A stretch of DNA of 64,000 nt from Schizophyllum amplum (Eukaryota > Basidiomycota > Agaricomycetes > Agaricales > Schizophyllaceae), in the NCBI GenBank assembly GCA_007026445.1, contig VDMD01000009.1:620001-684000 (forward strand), written 5' to 3'. How positions within the stretch are numbered: position 1 is the stretch's first letter; every line of letters starts with the position of its first letter. The translations under genes and the position numbers were made by a program. Below, piece by piece: positions 1 through 10,475 of the stretch. Below the pieces are notes generated by a model. The model had not been told where the DNA came from. It did not search any database and worked only from the letters and a program-made list of their open reading frames with translations.

Positions 1-1
1 G

Positions 2-1330
2 CCGTCACGATACCCCCGCCACCCGCCGTACAAACGCGCGTACCGCTCGCTCATGCACCTCGGCCGCTTCTGGCGCCTGCTCATCCTCCTCGGCACGCCC
101 CTCCTGCTCGTCCTCTTCGGCCTCTACTTTTACGAACCACACATCGAAATCGCCTTCTACAGCCGCCGCTGGGTCGCGCAGGAGATCGACAGCCTCGCTC
201 CCCTCGGAGGATGCTTCTCCGCGGATCGCCCGAGCAGCGGGTACAACATCTCCGAGCACATATACGGGAGAAAGAAGACGGAGATACAGGCGGGGCTCCC
301 CATGCGCGTCGGCCTCGACTGCTACAACTTTGCCGGGACGATCGAGGGCCCGACGATGTACGACCTACTCGACCTCAACATGGGCACTCTGCCCCTCGAT
401 CAACGCACCCAGTACCACACATACTGGCGCGCCGACCTCGCGCCCTTCGGCCCCCGCCAGGAGTGGATGCTCAAATCTTTCTTCGCGACGCAGAACATCG
501 CGCGCACGCGGCTCGTGCTGTGGTCCAACGGCGACCTCACGCGAAATCCGATTCTGCAAAAGTATGCAAATAATTTCCCGAACGCGTTCGCGATACAGCG
601 AATCGATATTCCGTACCTGGCGAGGGGGACGGAGCTGGACGGCGTGCTGCCGCTGCTGCAGACGCGCGACGACAAGGCGTGGATCGATGGTGACCTCATA
701 CGGCTTCTTGTCTTGTGGAACTATGGAGGCGTCTGGGTCGACATGGACTCATTGCTCACCCGCGACCTCGAGCCGCTATTGGAGCACGAGTTTGTTACGC
801 AGTGGGACTGCTACGGTATGCGTTAACCTGCGTGTTCTTATACTCGCAACTGACGCGTCCACCCAGACAAACCCTACACGCCCTTCAACGGCGCCCTCAT
901 GCGCTTCCACAAACATTCACCTTATATATGCGAGGCATTCCACATCATGGCCACCTCGCCACCCCCTCGCCCAAAGTCCACCGACTGGGGCTCGCTGCTG
1001 TACTTCAAGCTGTGGCGCCGGCTCGTCGCGGTCGGCATCCCGCCCTTCAAAGTGCTGCCTTTCTGCTTCACCGAAGGCCGGAGCTGCCGGCTGGACACCC
1101 GATTACCGGACCCCTTCGCGACGGACGCGGCGAACTCGCAGGGCGTGCGACCTTTGATGGGGCTCGACCTCGACGACGGCGGGGATCTCGACTTGATCCT
1201 GACGAGGAAGATATTCGGCATGCACCTGCATAATCAGTGGGAAAAGCTGTTCCCCGTGGGCGGATGGGTTGAGCGGTTGCTGCTGAAGAAGTTCGACGAG
1301 CGGCTGAGCGGCGTAATGGAAGGCCCTTAG
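2..1330 (+). CDS. DXD-motif glycosyltransferase (Gly_transf_sug-like), 5' partial
   Basis: Probable type II membrane glycosyltransferase of the secretory pathway. The frame is open to the left edge and reads basic, coding-like residues before the Met at 53, so the true start is probably outside the window. Counting from that Met: a hydrophobic anchor at about residues 8-26, then a lumenal domain with GGVWVDMDSL, whose Asp230 and Asp232 form the metal/UDP-sugar DXD site of the Gly_transf_sug (GT32-like) fold. One 51-nt intron at 816-866 (GTATGC donor) joins WDCY to DKPYTPFNGALM. The C-terminal part contains GSLLYF-like and HLHNQW segments typical of this fungal family. From Met53 the protein has 408 residues. 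Donor sugar and acceptor cannot be told from sequence. Confidence 0.82.
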
Positions 1331-1868
1331 CGGCTCGGGGTGGAGGAACGACTTGCCCGGGGAGACTAGGGACGGTGCAGCAGGAAATGAGGTCGACGCG
1401 CGCCCGGGACAATGTGCACTGGTGCTCCCTTGGCGTACGGCGCCGATGAGCGCTCGCCATGGTAGCTCGTGCTCTGGCGAGGCGCGCCGAACGCCAGCTA
1501 GAGCACGTATAGACGAGCAGGATGTCCTAGACTATGTAATTTGCTGCGGTGGGTGCTACGATCTACGACTACTGTACCAGCTAGTACCTGCAATAATGGT
1601 GTAATGTGCAGCGTATGCAAGTCGTGCATGGCCGAACTTCATTCGTTACTGCCTGCCTTTCAGTCATGCTGGTGGCTTCCCACTTTGCTTATCCTCGTTG
1701 CCTGTGTCCGCTGTGTTATTTCTTTACACCTTTTGGGTCCACTTGCTCGCGTTGACACTGACAGACCGCGAATTGACCGCGAAGGTCTTCGGCAATGCCC
1801 ATGACGTCGGTGTGACGCTTCGGGAAGATCCCATTGTTCTTGGCTTGTCCTCAACCATCTCCAGCGAG

Positions 1869-3713
1869 ATGCAGAGACCTGGTCCTCCTCCTCGCTTTCC
1901 TTCTGGAGCAGCAAGAAACCGGCAGACGCGTCTTTCTTCACTGACGCTGCCCAAGGACGCCTCCGATGGCGCTAGGCAACCTCGGCGGTCGTCCGTCTCC
2001 GGGCTCGCACCTGGGCAGAAGGTGCAGCGGACGTCGAAGACCTCACAAAAGCTCGTAGTGCTCCCCTCTGCGCCGCAGACGAAGCCTCTGCAACCTGAGG
2101 AGGATGATGAGCCGACCTTCGGCTACGAGACAGACGCGGGCATACGCGAATACAAGAGCGAGGCGGAGCGCATGTCGAAGGAGCAGCGCAAGAAGGCAGG
2201 CTTCAAGCGCATTACAGCGTACTGCATCGCGGAAACCTTCCGCTTGAAGCACTTGTCCTCGTATCTGACGCGCGAGCACAATGTGACGCCGAGAGCTTAC
2301 GATGAGGCGCTGTACGTGGTGCGTGAGCCGAGTAACCAGGACGTGATTTACAGTGCTGAACTGCGCTGTAGATGTACCACCTACCGCTGCTACCAGGATA
2401 TGGACCCAACTCGAACATACGGTCGTCTGCACCACCGCCCAAGCGCGAAGGCAGGATCTCGACCCGTTTGTCGGAGGCCGAAGAGAATGGATACCAGGAC
2501 TCGTACTTCACGTCCATCCCCGTCGAGTCCCCGCCCTCGCATACCTTCGTCACGCCAGATGAGTCGCCCAGAACCGAGTTCCCGACCTCGTCAGACGAGG
2601 AGACGGACGATGCGACGGCGACACCGCGAGCCCGGCGCTCTCCAGCGCCGCCAGCGCAGTCTCCCGAGGAGAGCAGGCAACATCACGATACGGAGCATCT
2701 GGACGCGGATGATATTGGCGAAGTCATATTTTTCGAGTACGGCGTCGCTGTCTTCTTCGGGCTCAGCGAGGAACAAGAGCGGGGCATTCTCGATGACATC
2801 GACAACGCTGGCGTCCTACGGAGGAAGGTCCCCGAGCCCGATTGGGAGGTGGAGGAGTGTCATTACACCGTGAGTTGCCCTGCATCTATGCGCCTTGTCA
2901 CATACTAACTCGATCATAGCAAGACCCGCAAATACCCTTCCCGCGGATCTACAACGACTTCTTCACGCTCAAGTCGCACTCGCATCTTCTCAAACTCTCC
3001 ATCGCCCACGCGTTCGCGCAGTCGACGTTGCTCGCGCGCTTCGAGACTGTGGCGCAGCGCGTGCTCTCCTCGCCGCAAACGCTATCCATCCCGAAGCAGT
3101 TGGCGATGTCGGGCAAGCTGAAGATGAAGCGTCATGAGGCGCTGAGGCTCACGGGACGGCTGTTCCGTCTGCGCCGCGACGTGAACCTTGTGAGCAACGT
3201 CCTGGACGTGCCCGAGCTGTTTTGGAGTGAGGCGAGCTTGAAGGAGCTCTACGATGCGGTGCGCGAGTACATGGAGATCGGCCCGCGTGTGCAAGTCATC
3301 AACGAGAAGCTGGTGGTAGCGAGCGACTTTGTGAGTTGGTGTCGAAAGCGGGTGTGCGCCTCCGGCTAACCGTTTACAGTTGGATGCTATACATGACCAC
3401 TTGAACAACTCGGCAATGGACCGCATCACCTGGATCGTTATTTGTGAGTTGTTTGCATGGAATCAATGCTCTGCTCGCTCACTCCTTGTCAGGGTTGATT
3501 GTTGTCGCAATCTTGGTGGACTTGGTACGTTGAGAATGCTTCACTCTTAAGTACTGTTCTGACCGCATCCTCCAGGGAGAGGTTGTTGCACGGCTGATAT
3601 TCCACGCCACGATGGACGATAAGTCTGTCGCGCCACTGACCATCTTGAATGGGACCGTTATGAGTCAAGAGGACGTCCTACAAACGTTGTATCGCATGAT
3701 GGAGCAGTCGTAG
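1869..3713 (+). CDS. RMD1/RMD8-type DUF155 (YagE) family membrane protein
   Basis: Fungal member of the DUF155/RMD1 family, whose yeast members are linked to sporulation and whose animal relative RMND1 is mitochondrial. Six exons: 1869-2318, 2372-2869, 2920-3330, 3380-3443, 3493-3524 and 3576-3713, giving 530 residues. The N-terminal about 130 residues are low-complexity and basic. The conserved domain starts near AYCIAETFRLKHLSSYL; exon joining restores YHLPLLPGYGPNSN, then EVIFFEYGVAVFFGL and the helical LSIAHAFAQSTLLARFE and VLDVPELFWSEASL blocks. A C-terminal hydrophobic segment (ITWIVIWLIVVAILVDL) is encoded across three short exons and matches the membrane anchor of the family. An in-frame Met at 1698 exists, but 1869 fits better because the sequence before it does not look coding. 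Confidence 0.85.
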
Positions 3714-4617
3714 TGCATAGGATATTGATAGGCATGTAATGCATCTTCCGAGAAGGACTAATAGGACTTCAGATCAGTCATGCTATTGCTCTTCCCTTCG
3801 AAAGGCTGTTTGCTCATTCCTAGGAATATCCATGCTCTGTGTTTACCTATGGCTTCTGCGCGCCGGCTGTACTCGAGGATTATGGATAGGCAGCAGCGAC
3901 CTGCAGTGCCCGTCTACCTTTTACCGAACGGGGCCTTAGCATGGTGAGTGAGTACACCTCCTTCAACGGGCCATCCTGCATACATAACTGTCGTGTTGTC
4001 CAGTATATGCGCGCCGTGTACAAGTCATTCTCATCAGCCTCTCGGCCAACTTTCGGCGCCATCAGCCTACCAGGAAAGATCGGCAGGACGCAAGCGGGCG
4101 CATTTCGTCACGTAGAATCATTGTTGTTGACTGACGGTGAGTTGCATGTCTACTTACTGCTCGCGGGACAAAGGAATGAAGCCATGACGCGTTTTCCGCC
4201 CATTCCCAGGCGATTTCCAGGACGCCTTGAGGACGCCCAACAGCAGTGGATCGGGATTCGCCGAGATGCGCGTGGCTAACACGTGTTGTTGCATTTCACA
4301 CGCGGATAATTGCCAGAGTTCCAATCCGCCACTCACTCCTGCGGAGTTTTGCCCAGCGTCCGCCAAGTCAGCCAAGCGCTCATCGATGACCTCAGGCTTG
4401 TGCGTATAATGCCTCTCTCCCCCGTCCCCGTCGCACAGGCCAATTTCGCCCTCAATTCTAATCCAACGTCCCGCTTACAAGTCACGAGTTTGGAGTAATG
4501 CAGGAGAAAACTATCATATGACCGCGTGTCCCGCTCGCTGGGCGACAACTGACCAACCTCTGCATGCGGCGCCGTCGGGTTCACTACCTGCACATAAAAG
4601 CTCAGGTGGAGCCCACC
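3714..4617. other. Intergenic, no gene seen
   Basis: About 900 bp between the DUF155 gene and the esterase. Only short unrelated open frames are present. A CATAAAAG sequence at about 4592-4599 lies roughly 20 bp before the esterase ATG and may be TATA-like, although that is close for a fungal promoter. Confidence 0.5.
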
Positions 4618-6327
4618 ATGAACTGGTCGTCGCTCGTCATGATTCCCCGCCTTTCAAGCTCTTGCATCCTTTTGGGCGCGCTCGCCCTTCTGAGGTTTCC
4701 GGCCAACGCGCACGCGCAAGATGACTTTGCTTCCAGCTGCGCCTCCTTCATCGACCTTATACAGATGGATAATGTCACCACATACGCGACGGAGTTCATC
4801 CCTGCGGGGACGAATATAACTCTAGAGCAAGCCCCATCTTGCTCGGATTCGCCTTCCCAGGTTGTCAGCACGGACCTCTGCCGTATCCGGATGAACGTGA
4901 CGACCTCAGAGAGGAGCGAGATACGCATGGAAGCGTGGTTCCCGCAGAACTATACCGGTCGCTTTCTCAGCACGGGCAACGGCGGTCTCGGGGGATGTGA
5001 GTTTGCAGAATTGTGCTCATCTGACTCTCAGACTGACATTCCGTCAGGCATCCAGTACAGCGACCTCGACTACACGTCATCCCTTGGCTTTGCCACTGTC
5101 GGCGCTAACAACGGACACGAAGGCCAGACGGGCGTATACTTCCTCGACAACCCGGAAGTCATCACCGACTTCGCCTGGCGCTCGGTCCACACCGGCGTCG
5201 TTGTCGGCAAGGAACTCACCGAGCTCTTCTACGGCGCGCCGCACAACAAGTCGTACTACCTTGGCTGCTCGACCGGCGGGCGCCAGGGCTTCAAGATGGT
5301 GCAGGACTTCCCGGAGGATTTCGATGGTGTGTTAGCGGGCGCGCCCGCGGTCGCGTGGAATGATTTGCTCTATTGGAGCGGTTCGTTCTTGGTGACGACA
5401 GGCACAGAGGGCTCGGCGACGTTCGTACCGACTAAGATGTGGACAGACATAATCCATCAGGAGGTGATCAACCAATGCGATGCGCTGGACGGCGCGACGG
5501 ACGGGGTGCTGGAGAACCCGGATCTGTGCGACTTCAACCCGACGCCGTTAATCTGCTCTGACGGCGATACGACGGACTGCCTGACGGAGACGCAGATAGA
5601 GACGGTAGTGAAGCTGCTCAGCGCAGTCTACGATGAGAACGGCGAGCTCGCCTATCCGCGCATGCAGCCCGGCGCGGAAGTCCTCGCGGGTGTCCGCCAA
5701 TTTACTGGCCAGCCATACTTGACCTCCACGGTATGTCTTATCCCTCGCCTGCCGCTACCTTCCACTCAAATACTCTCCGCGACGAAGGAATGGTGGCGCT
5801 ACGCCATCCACAACGACTCGACGTGGGATCCCGCGACGATGGGACCCGCGGATCGTCATGCCGCTGTGGCGCAGAACCCGGCTGGCATCGCTGCCTTCAA
5901 TGGCAACGTCTCCGCTTTCCAGCTCGCGGGCGGCAAGGTCCTCCATTACCACGGGCTCATGGACGACCTCATCACCTCGGACAACTCCAAGCGGTATTAC
6001 TCCCTTGTGCAGGAGACGATGGGCAAAGAGTCCGCCGAGCTCGATGACTTCTACCGCTTTTTCCCGATCAGCGGGATGTCGCACTGCAGCGACGGCGATG
6101 GCGCGTACAAGATTGGGAACTTGCAGGGAGGCTACGCGGGAGCGAGCCCGGATGAGAACGTGTTAATGGCGCTGGTTCAGTGGGTGGAGAAAGGGGTGGC
6201 GCCGGAGGTCGTGCGCGGTGCGAATGCCAACGAGACATACTGGCGAGCGCACTGCAAGTGGCCAAAGACGAATAAGTACGTCGGGCCGGGATCGTATGAG
6301 GATGAATCTGCATGGCAATGCGCTTGA
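4618..6327 (+). CDS. Secreted tannase/feruloyl esterase family protein
   Basis: Probably hydrolyses ester bonds of plant phenolics (feruloyl or galloyl esters) outside the cell. The start at 4618 (CCCACCATGA) gives a signal peptide of about 33 residues ending AHA-QD. Introns 4997-5047 (51 nt) and 5731-5787 (57 nt) are both in frame and stop-free; splicing restores GGCIQYSDLDY and LTSTEWWRYA and gives 533 residues, the usual family size. The family CS-D-HC signature is complete: nucleophile Ser201 in GCSTGGRQG, Asp413 in HGLMDD and His453 in GMSHC, with Cys200 and Cys454 placed to form the disulfide beside the triad. A calcium-site-like CDALDGATDGVLENP loop and several N-glycosylation sequons are present. 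Sequence alone does not separate tannase from type B feruloyl esterase. Confidence 0.92.
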   Translation: MNWSSLVMIPRLSSSCILLGALALLRFPANAHAQDDFASSCASFIDLIQMDNVTTYATEFIPAGTNITLEQAPSCSDSPSQVVSTDLCRIRMNVTTSERSEIRMEAWFPQNYTGRFLSTGNGGLGGCEFAELCSSDSQTDIPSGIQYSDLDYTSSLGFATVGANNGHEGQTGVYFLDNPEVITDFAWRSVHTGVVVGKELTELFYGAPHNKSYYLGCSTGGRQGFKMVQDFPEDFDGVLAGAPAVAWNDLLYWSGSFLVTTGTEGSATFVPTKMWTDIIHQEVINQCDALDGATDGVLENPDLCDFNPTPLICSDGDTTDCLTETQIETVVKLLSAVYDENGELAYPRMQPGAEVLAGVRQFTGQPYLTSTVCLIPRLPLPSTQILSATKEWWRYAIHNDSTWDPATMGPADRHAAVAQNPAGIAAFNGNVSAFQLAGGKVLHYHGLMDDLITSDNSKRYYSLVQETMGKESAELDDFYRFFPISGMSHCSDGDGAYKIGNLQGGYAGASPDENVLMALVQWVEKGVAPEVVRGANANETYWRAHCKWPKTNKYVGPGSYEDESAWQCA

Positions 6328-7108
6328 GCCAGTCGGGTCACATGGACTCACAGTTACCCTCTGTTCTTTCTTGCGCCTTGTATCGCACCTTAGCTATTGC
6401 TTGTTTTGTGAAGCCGTAATTGCTTGCATGATCAGTGGTAGGTGAAGGCCGTCACGCTAGAAAGAATATTCAAGCAACCCCAATGAGGCCTAGTAGTGAG
6501 GGTGTCGTGGATGCCAATTGTTCATGTCCGTCCAGAAGAAAGCGCCCAGTGCGTCGGAAACTCAAGTCGAAAATGCCCCGCGCATGCCATGCATGGCAGA
6601 TTGAACACGCAGATTGAACACGCACCTCGCGGCTCAGTGCGGTTACTTCGTTGAATGTTCAACGTTTAGCGCTTCAGCGCTGCTTCAGCCTCTGCCGTCG
6701 TAGCAACACAATGTGTGCAGATTCTAGAAAGTATTTCGATTCCAACATCCAGTAAGAAAGTAATAAGTCATGCTTCAAGCCGTGAATATGAAGTACCGAG
6801 GCGGTCCAAGATATATGTACAAGTATGCTGAGTGAGAATCGGACAATCGCAGGCGGGTAACGAGGCGAGCCACAGTGAAACAAAAACCTTCAAAATTACA
6901 CGCATATATGGCAGGAAAGTAACATATGCGAGACAGACAAGGGGTGCCGATAGCGCCAGACGCCAGACGCTAGTAGCGGAAAGCGCAAGACGCCGACAGC
7001 GGAAACGCCAGACGCCAGCAGCGGGAGACGCCAACCACCGATATCGGAGACGCCATAGGTAGACAGACGGACGACGGAGCGCTCTCCCGTACATGAACAA
7101 GCCCTACT
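6328..7108. other. Intergenic between convergent genes, with a short minisatellite
   Basis: About 780 bp between the 3' ends of the esterase (+) and the MFS transporter (-). No credible gene. It contains the degenerate tandem repeat listed at 6952-7054. Confidence 0.5.
6952..7054. repeat. Degenerate minisatellite, AGACGCCAGCAGCGGAAACG-like
   Basis: Four or more imperfect copies of a roughly 20-25 bp unit mixing CGCCAGACGCC and AGCGGAAAC blocks. The sequence is imperfect and non-coding. Confidence 0.6.
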
Positions 7109-10100
7109 TCATCGGATGAAGAAGCTATGCATCAAGGCGAGGCAAGTGAAGCCCGCGCAAGCAGCAAAGCCGACCCAATACCCAGCCGGATTGCCCTCCG
7201 TGCTGACGGACCAAAGCTAGACAAAGTCGTCAGCAACGATCCCGGATATACAACAAGGCAAAACGTACAGCGCCGCCAAGGATAGGCCCGAAGAACCGCG
7301 CCAAACTGACGCTGCTCTGCGCAATACCATTTGCGAGACTGATCGCATGCGGCGGTGTCACTGGTGGAGGGGATTAGTACCGAATAGCACGACCTGCATT
7401 CTATGGGACGTAGACTTACTGTAATTCAATAGCACGGACACCGACGTATACCCAAAGGTCGCGCCACAAAATCGGACGGCCCTGCAGATCGTCAGTCTCA
7501 CTAGTCACCGCCTTCATTGTAGGAACAACGTACATGCTAATAGCCAGCGCTAGGGGACTGCTTAGCGCGCTATTCGAACAGAGAATGATTAATGTACTTA
7601 CCAGTCATGAGCAAGAAGTTGCCGCCGTCGCCTTCACTAGCAAAGATGCGGAACAACACGACGACCAGATACGACGGGATGAACAAGAATGAGCCAATTC
7701 GGAACATCGCCAGATGAGAGAACCTTCCGCGAGGGGGCCTGGAACCAGTCAGCCGAGAGCGCTTGCTGCCTGTCATGTCACATACCCGATATTCCTGGGA
7801 ACAGGGAATTATCAGCACGACAAGCTGGGGCTCTGCATTGAAAAAGACGCACGGATACAGTATGAACTGGTACACGATCTGCGCAAGGCACATCAGAGCA
7901 ACTGAAAAAAAAAAAAAACTCAGGATCAAGACCACTCAGCCAAACAAACACCCCCAACTCACTCAGCTGAGCAAAATGCGCCGCAGTAAGGTTCAACCCT
8001 CCCGAGTGGTACGGCCTGCACCATCATGATCAGCCCTAGCACTGAAGCCCGGCCATGGTGACAGACGTACGTGACAAGATACGACATGAACAGCTGGTCA
8101 TGCGTTGTGCTATGCAGCGCCAGCAGCCCGTACTGGATAATGACCAGAATCGGCAGCTGCGACGTCAGACTCGGCGGCTTCTCCGCCAGCGCCTCCACGT
8201 CGGGCGGGTGGCCCTCTGCGACCGAGTGCCGCCGCGACTCTAGGATCGGCGCCAGCAAGTCGCCCTGCGGCGTCTCCGGGTCCGCACGCTGGAGCAGCTG
8301 CTGCGCGTCCAGGACTGCGGGCGGAGTCTTCACACCAGCGTGCGAGAAGATAGTGGGCGTGTTCGACGCACGCCGTTGCATCGTCGGCTGGCCGTCAGGA
8401 GACTGGAGAGTGAAAGACGGAGTGCGTCCGGGGAGTTGCATGGCAGTTGGCCGGCGCGCGGTACCCAGGGGTGCTTGACGGTTCGTGCTAAACGAGGCTC
8501 GCCCGGTGGACAGCCGACGTGGAGTGGGCGACCTGTTGCGTGAGGCATTAGACGGCCGTCGTGCGCGAGTTGTTGGGCTTGAGCTCGGCGAAGGCACATC
8601 ATCGACCTCCTCGTCATCTACCACATCGCCATATTCTTCCTCATCAGAGCCAGTTTCCGTATCGCTCTCAAACACCTCCTCGTTGTCGACATTCATCGCC
8701 GCAGCGACCCATAGGTCGGAGATGTGCGTCACCGCGTTCTCGTTTGCCATAAGCAGGCGCTGGGCAAAATTCAGATCCCCGTTAGCCTCAGATTCGCGCA
8801 TCGCATCCCAATTGCTCCCTCGCCGCCGCCAGCCTGCGCTGCTCACGCTCGCTCGACGAAGCGTAGCATTAAGCATCCCGCTGCTGGTGCTTTCGCGCCG
8901 AGCGGCAGCGCCGCTGCTCGCAACGCGATTGCGCGGACCGCCATAACCGTAGGCCGACCCGTTCGCTCGGCTCGTCCGCGAGAACGCGCGCCTGTCCATG
9001 CGCGAGGATGACATCGGCACCGGGGGAGTGACGACTGGCGACGAGTTGGCATCAGGGGAGCCAGGCAGGTAGCCAGACAGCCGTTGCGAAATCTTCTTCT
9101 TCAGCGTACCGGCCAAGCCAGTCGGCTCCTCGACGTCCTCAAACAGCGCCCCAGGCCCGGGTGCGACAGAATCTGAATCCGGCTTCTCAGGTTGCAGCTG
9201 AATGGCGCCCTCACGCGGTCCGCCATGCGGACCCAAGAACAAGGACAGGACGGAGCCTATGCGGCGTCAGACGATGTCTTCAGACGCAGGTAGGTTCTTA
9301 CCGGTGAAGGTAACCGACGCAGCGATAAGACTCGGCAGTAGATATGGGTATGTCGTGAAGAGTGAGATGTCCCCAAACACGCCCGGCCACTTGTCCGCAG
9401 GGCGCTCAACTACGTCAGGTCAACAGCTACTCCTTATACAGGTTAGGTGTGGGTACGCACATGTTCCGCCAACGATGGCACCCGCCACACCTCCGAAGCC
9501 CCAGCAGAAACTGCGAGTGATCAGTCCTCGAACGCTTCAATAACATGGCGGTCTCACCCCAGGATGGCATACGCGCGACCTTCGTTGCTCGGATCCGTGA
9601 TAAAGGCGACGCTCCCGCGAGCAACGCCAACTGCGCCACCAAATATCCCTTGTAAAAGGCGAATGCAGATGGCTTGCTTCAACGAAGTCGATGTTCCAAA
9701 GATCGCGACCGTGACAGCGCTCCCAAACAGAGACGCGGTAAGGACAATCCTCGTACCATGCTTCTGCGCAATGATAGCCTGAAGCCTCGTTAGTTGACGG
9801 ATCGGCGGTCAGAAAGAACCGAACTCACCCAAAGAAGGGAAGTAACGAATTGTGTGAGGAAGAAAACGGAGACTGCATCTCAGTGTGAGGAGGAGCGATG
9901 GAAGACATAACATGCGCGCTCACCCAAGACACCCGTGTTGAATGCAATCTCTGCCTCGTCCTCCGTCTCGCCGAAGCCTGCACACACTCAGCACAAGAAG
10001 TACGGTCCGAGTTCCCCACACGCACCTTTCACCATGAACAACAAGAACGGAGTGCATACATTCGCGCATAGGAACTCGCCGAGCATTGTCTGTGATCGGA

Positions 10101-10475
10101 TCGAGGTCAGACATCTCCAGATACGCGACGCGACGCGAAACGCACAATGCAGAAGACAATCATCGAGAGCTTGGGCAGTGGCGTCGACTCGGGCTCGTTT
10201 GCAGGCTGGTACATGGATGGAATGGGGGGCCGCTCAGGGAGCGGGCTGCGAGGGGTTCCGCCTCCTGATCCAGCGTCCGGCGTCGCGTCATCCTGGCCGC
10301 GACGCCATCGGGCGAGAAAGCTTGGGCGGTGGTGCATGGTGCCAAATGAGACGCGCCCCGCACCGCCGAGTGTCCGAGGCGACCCGGCCTCATTCGGGGA
10401 GAGGCTGTCATTGATGTCGAGCGCGGAATCGTCGGCCTGGCCGCCAAATGACCTGCGCGGAAGTGTTGCGCTCAT
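7109..10475 (-). CDS. MFS transporter, DHA1/ZIFL-like, with long central cytosolic loop
   Basis: Twelve-helix proton-coupled transporter of the DHA1 type, resembling ZIFL and fungal multidrug facilitators. My spliced model has about 16 exons and about 860 residues. The N-terminal about 100 residues are Ser/Pro-rich. TM1 begins PLPKLSMIVFCI and continues TMLGEFLCANVCTPF. A motif A-like AIIAQKHGTRIVL and a motif C-like GGVAGAIVGG follow. A charged Ser/Pro-rich loop of about 380 residues (exon spanning about 8060-9258) replaces the usual short central loop. TM7-12 include GGLNLTAAHFAQLI, YPNIGPPRGRFSHLAMFRIG and SLARFFGPILGGALW, ending HSFFIR. Two microexons of 9 and 16 nt are needed to keep the frame. 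Substrate unknown. A TATA-like TATATGCATATATAAG lies just upstream of the ATG on the minus strand. Confidence 0.85.

Noticed and set aside
7904..7919. Poly-A tract on the plus strand as a retrotransposon tail
   Set aside because: On the minus strand it is the polypyrimidine tract immediately before a CAG acceptor of the MFS gene.
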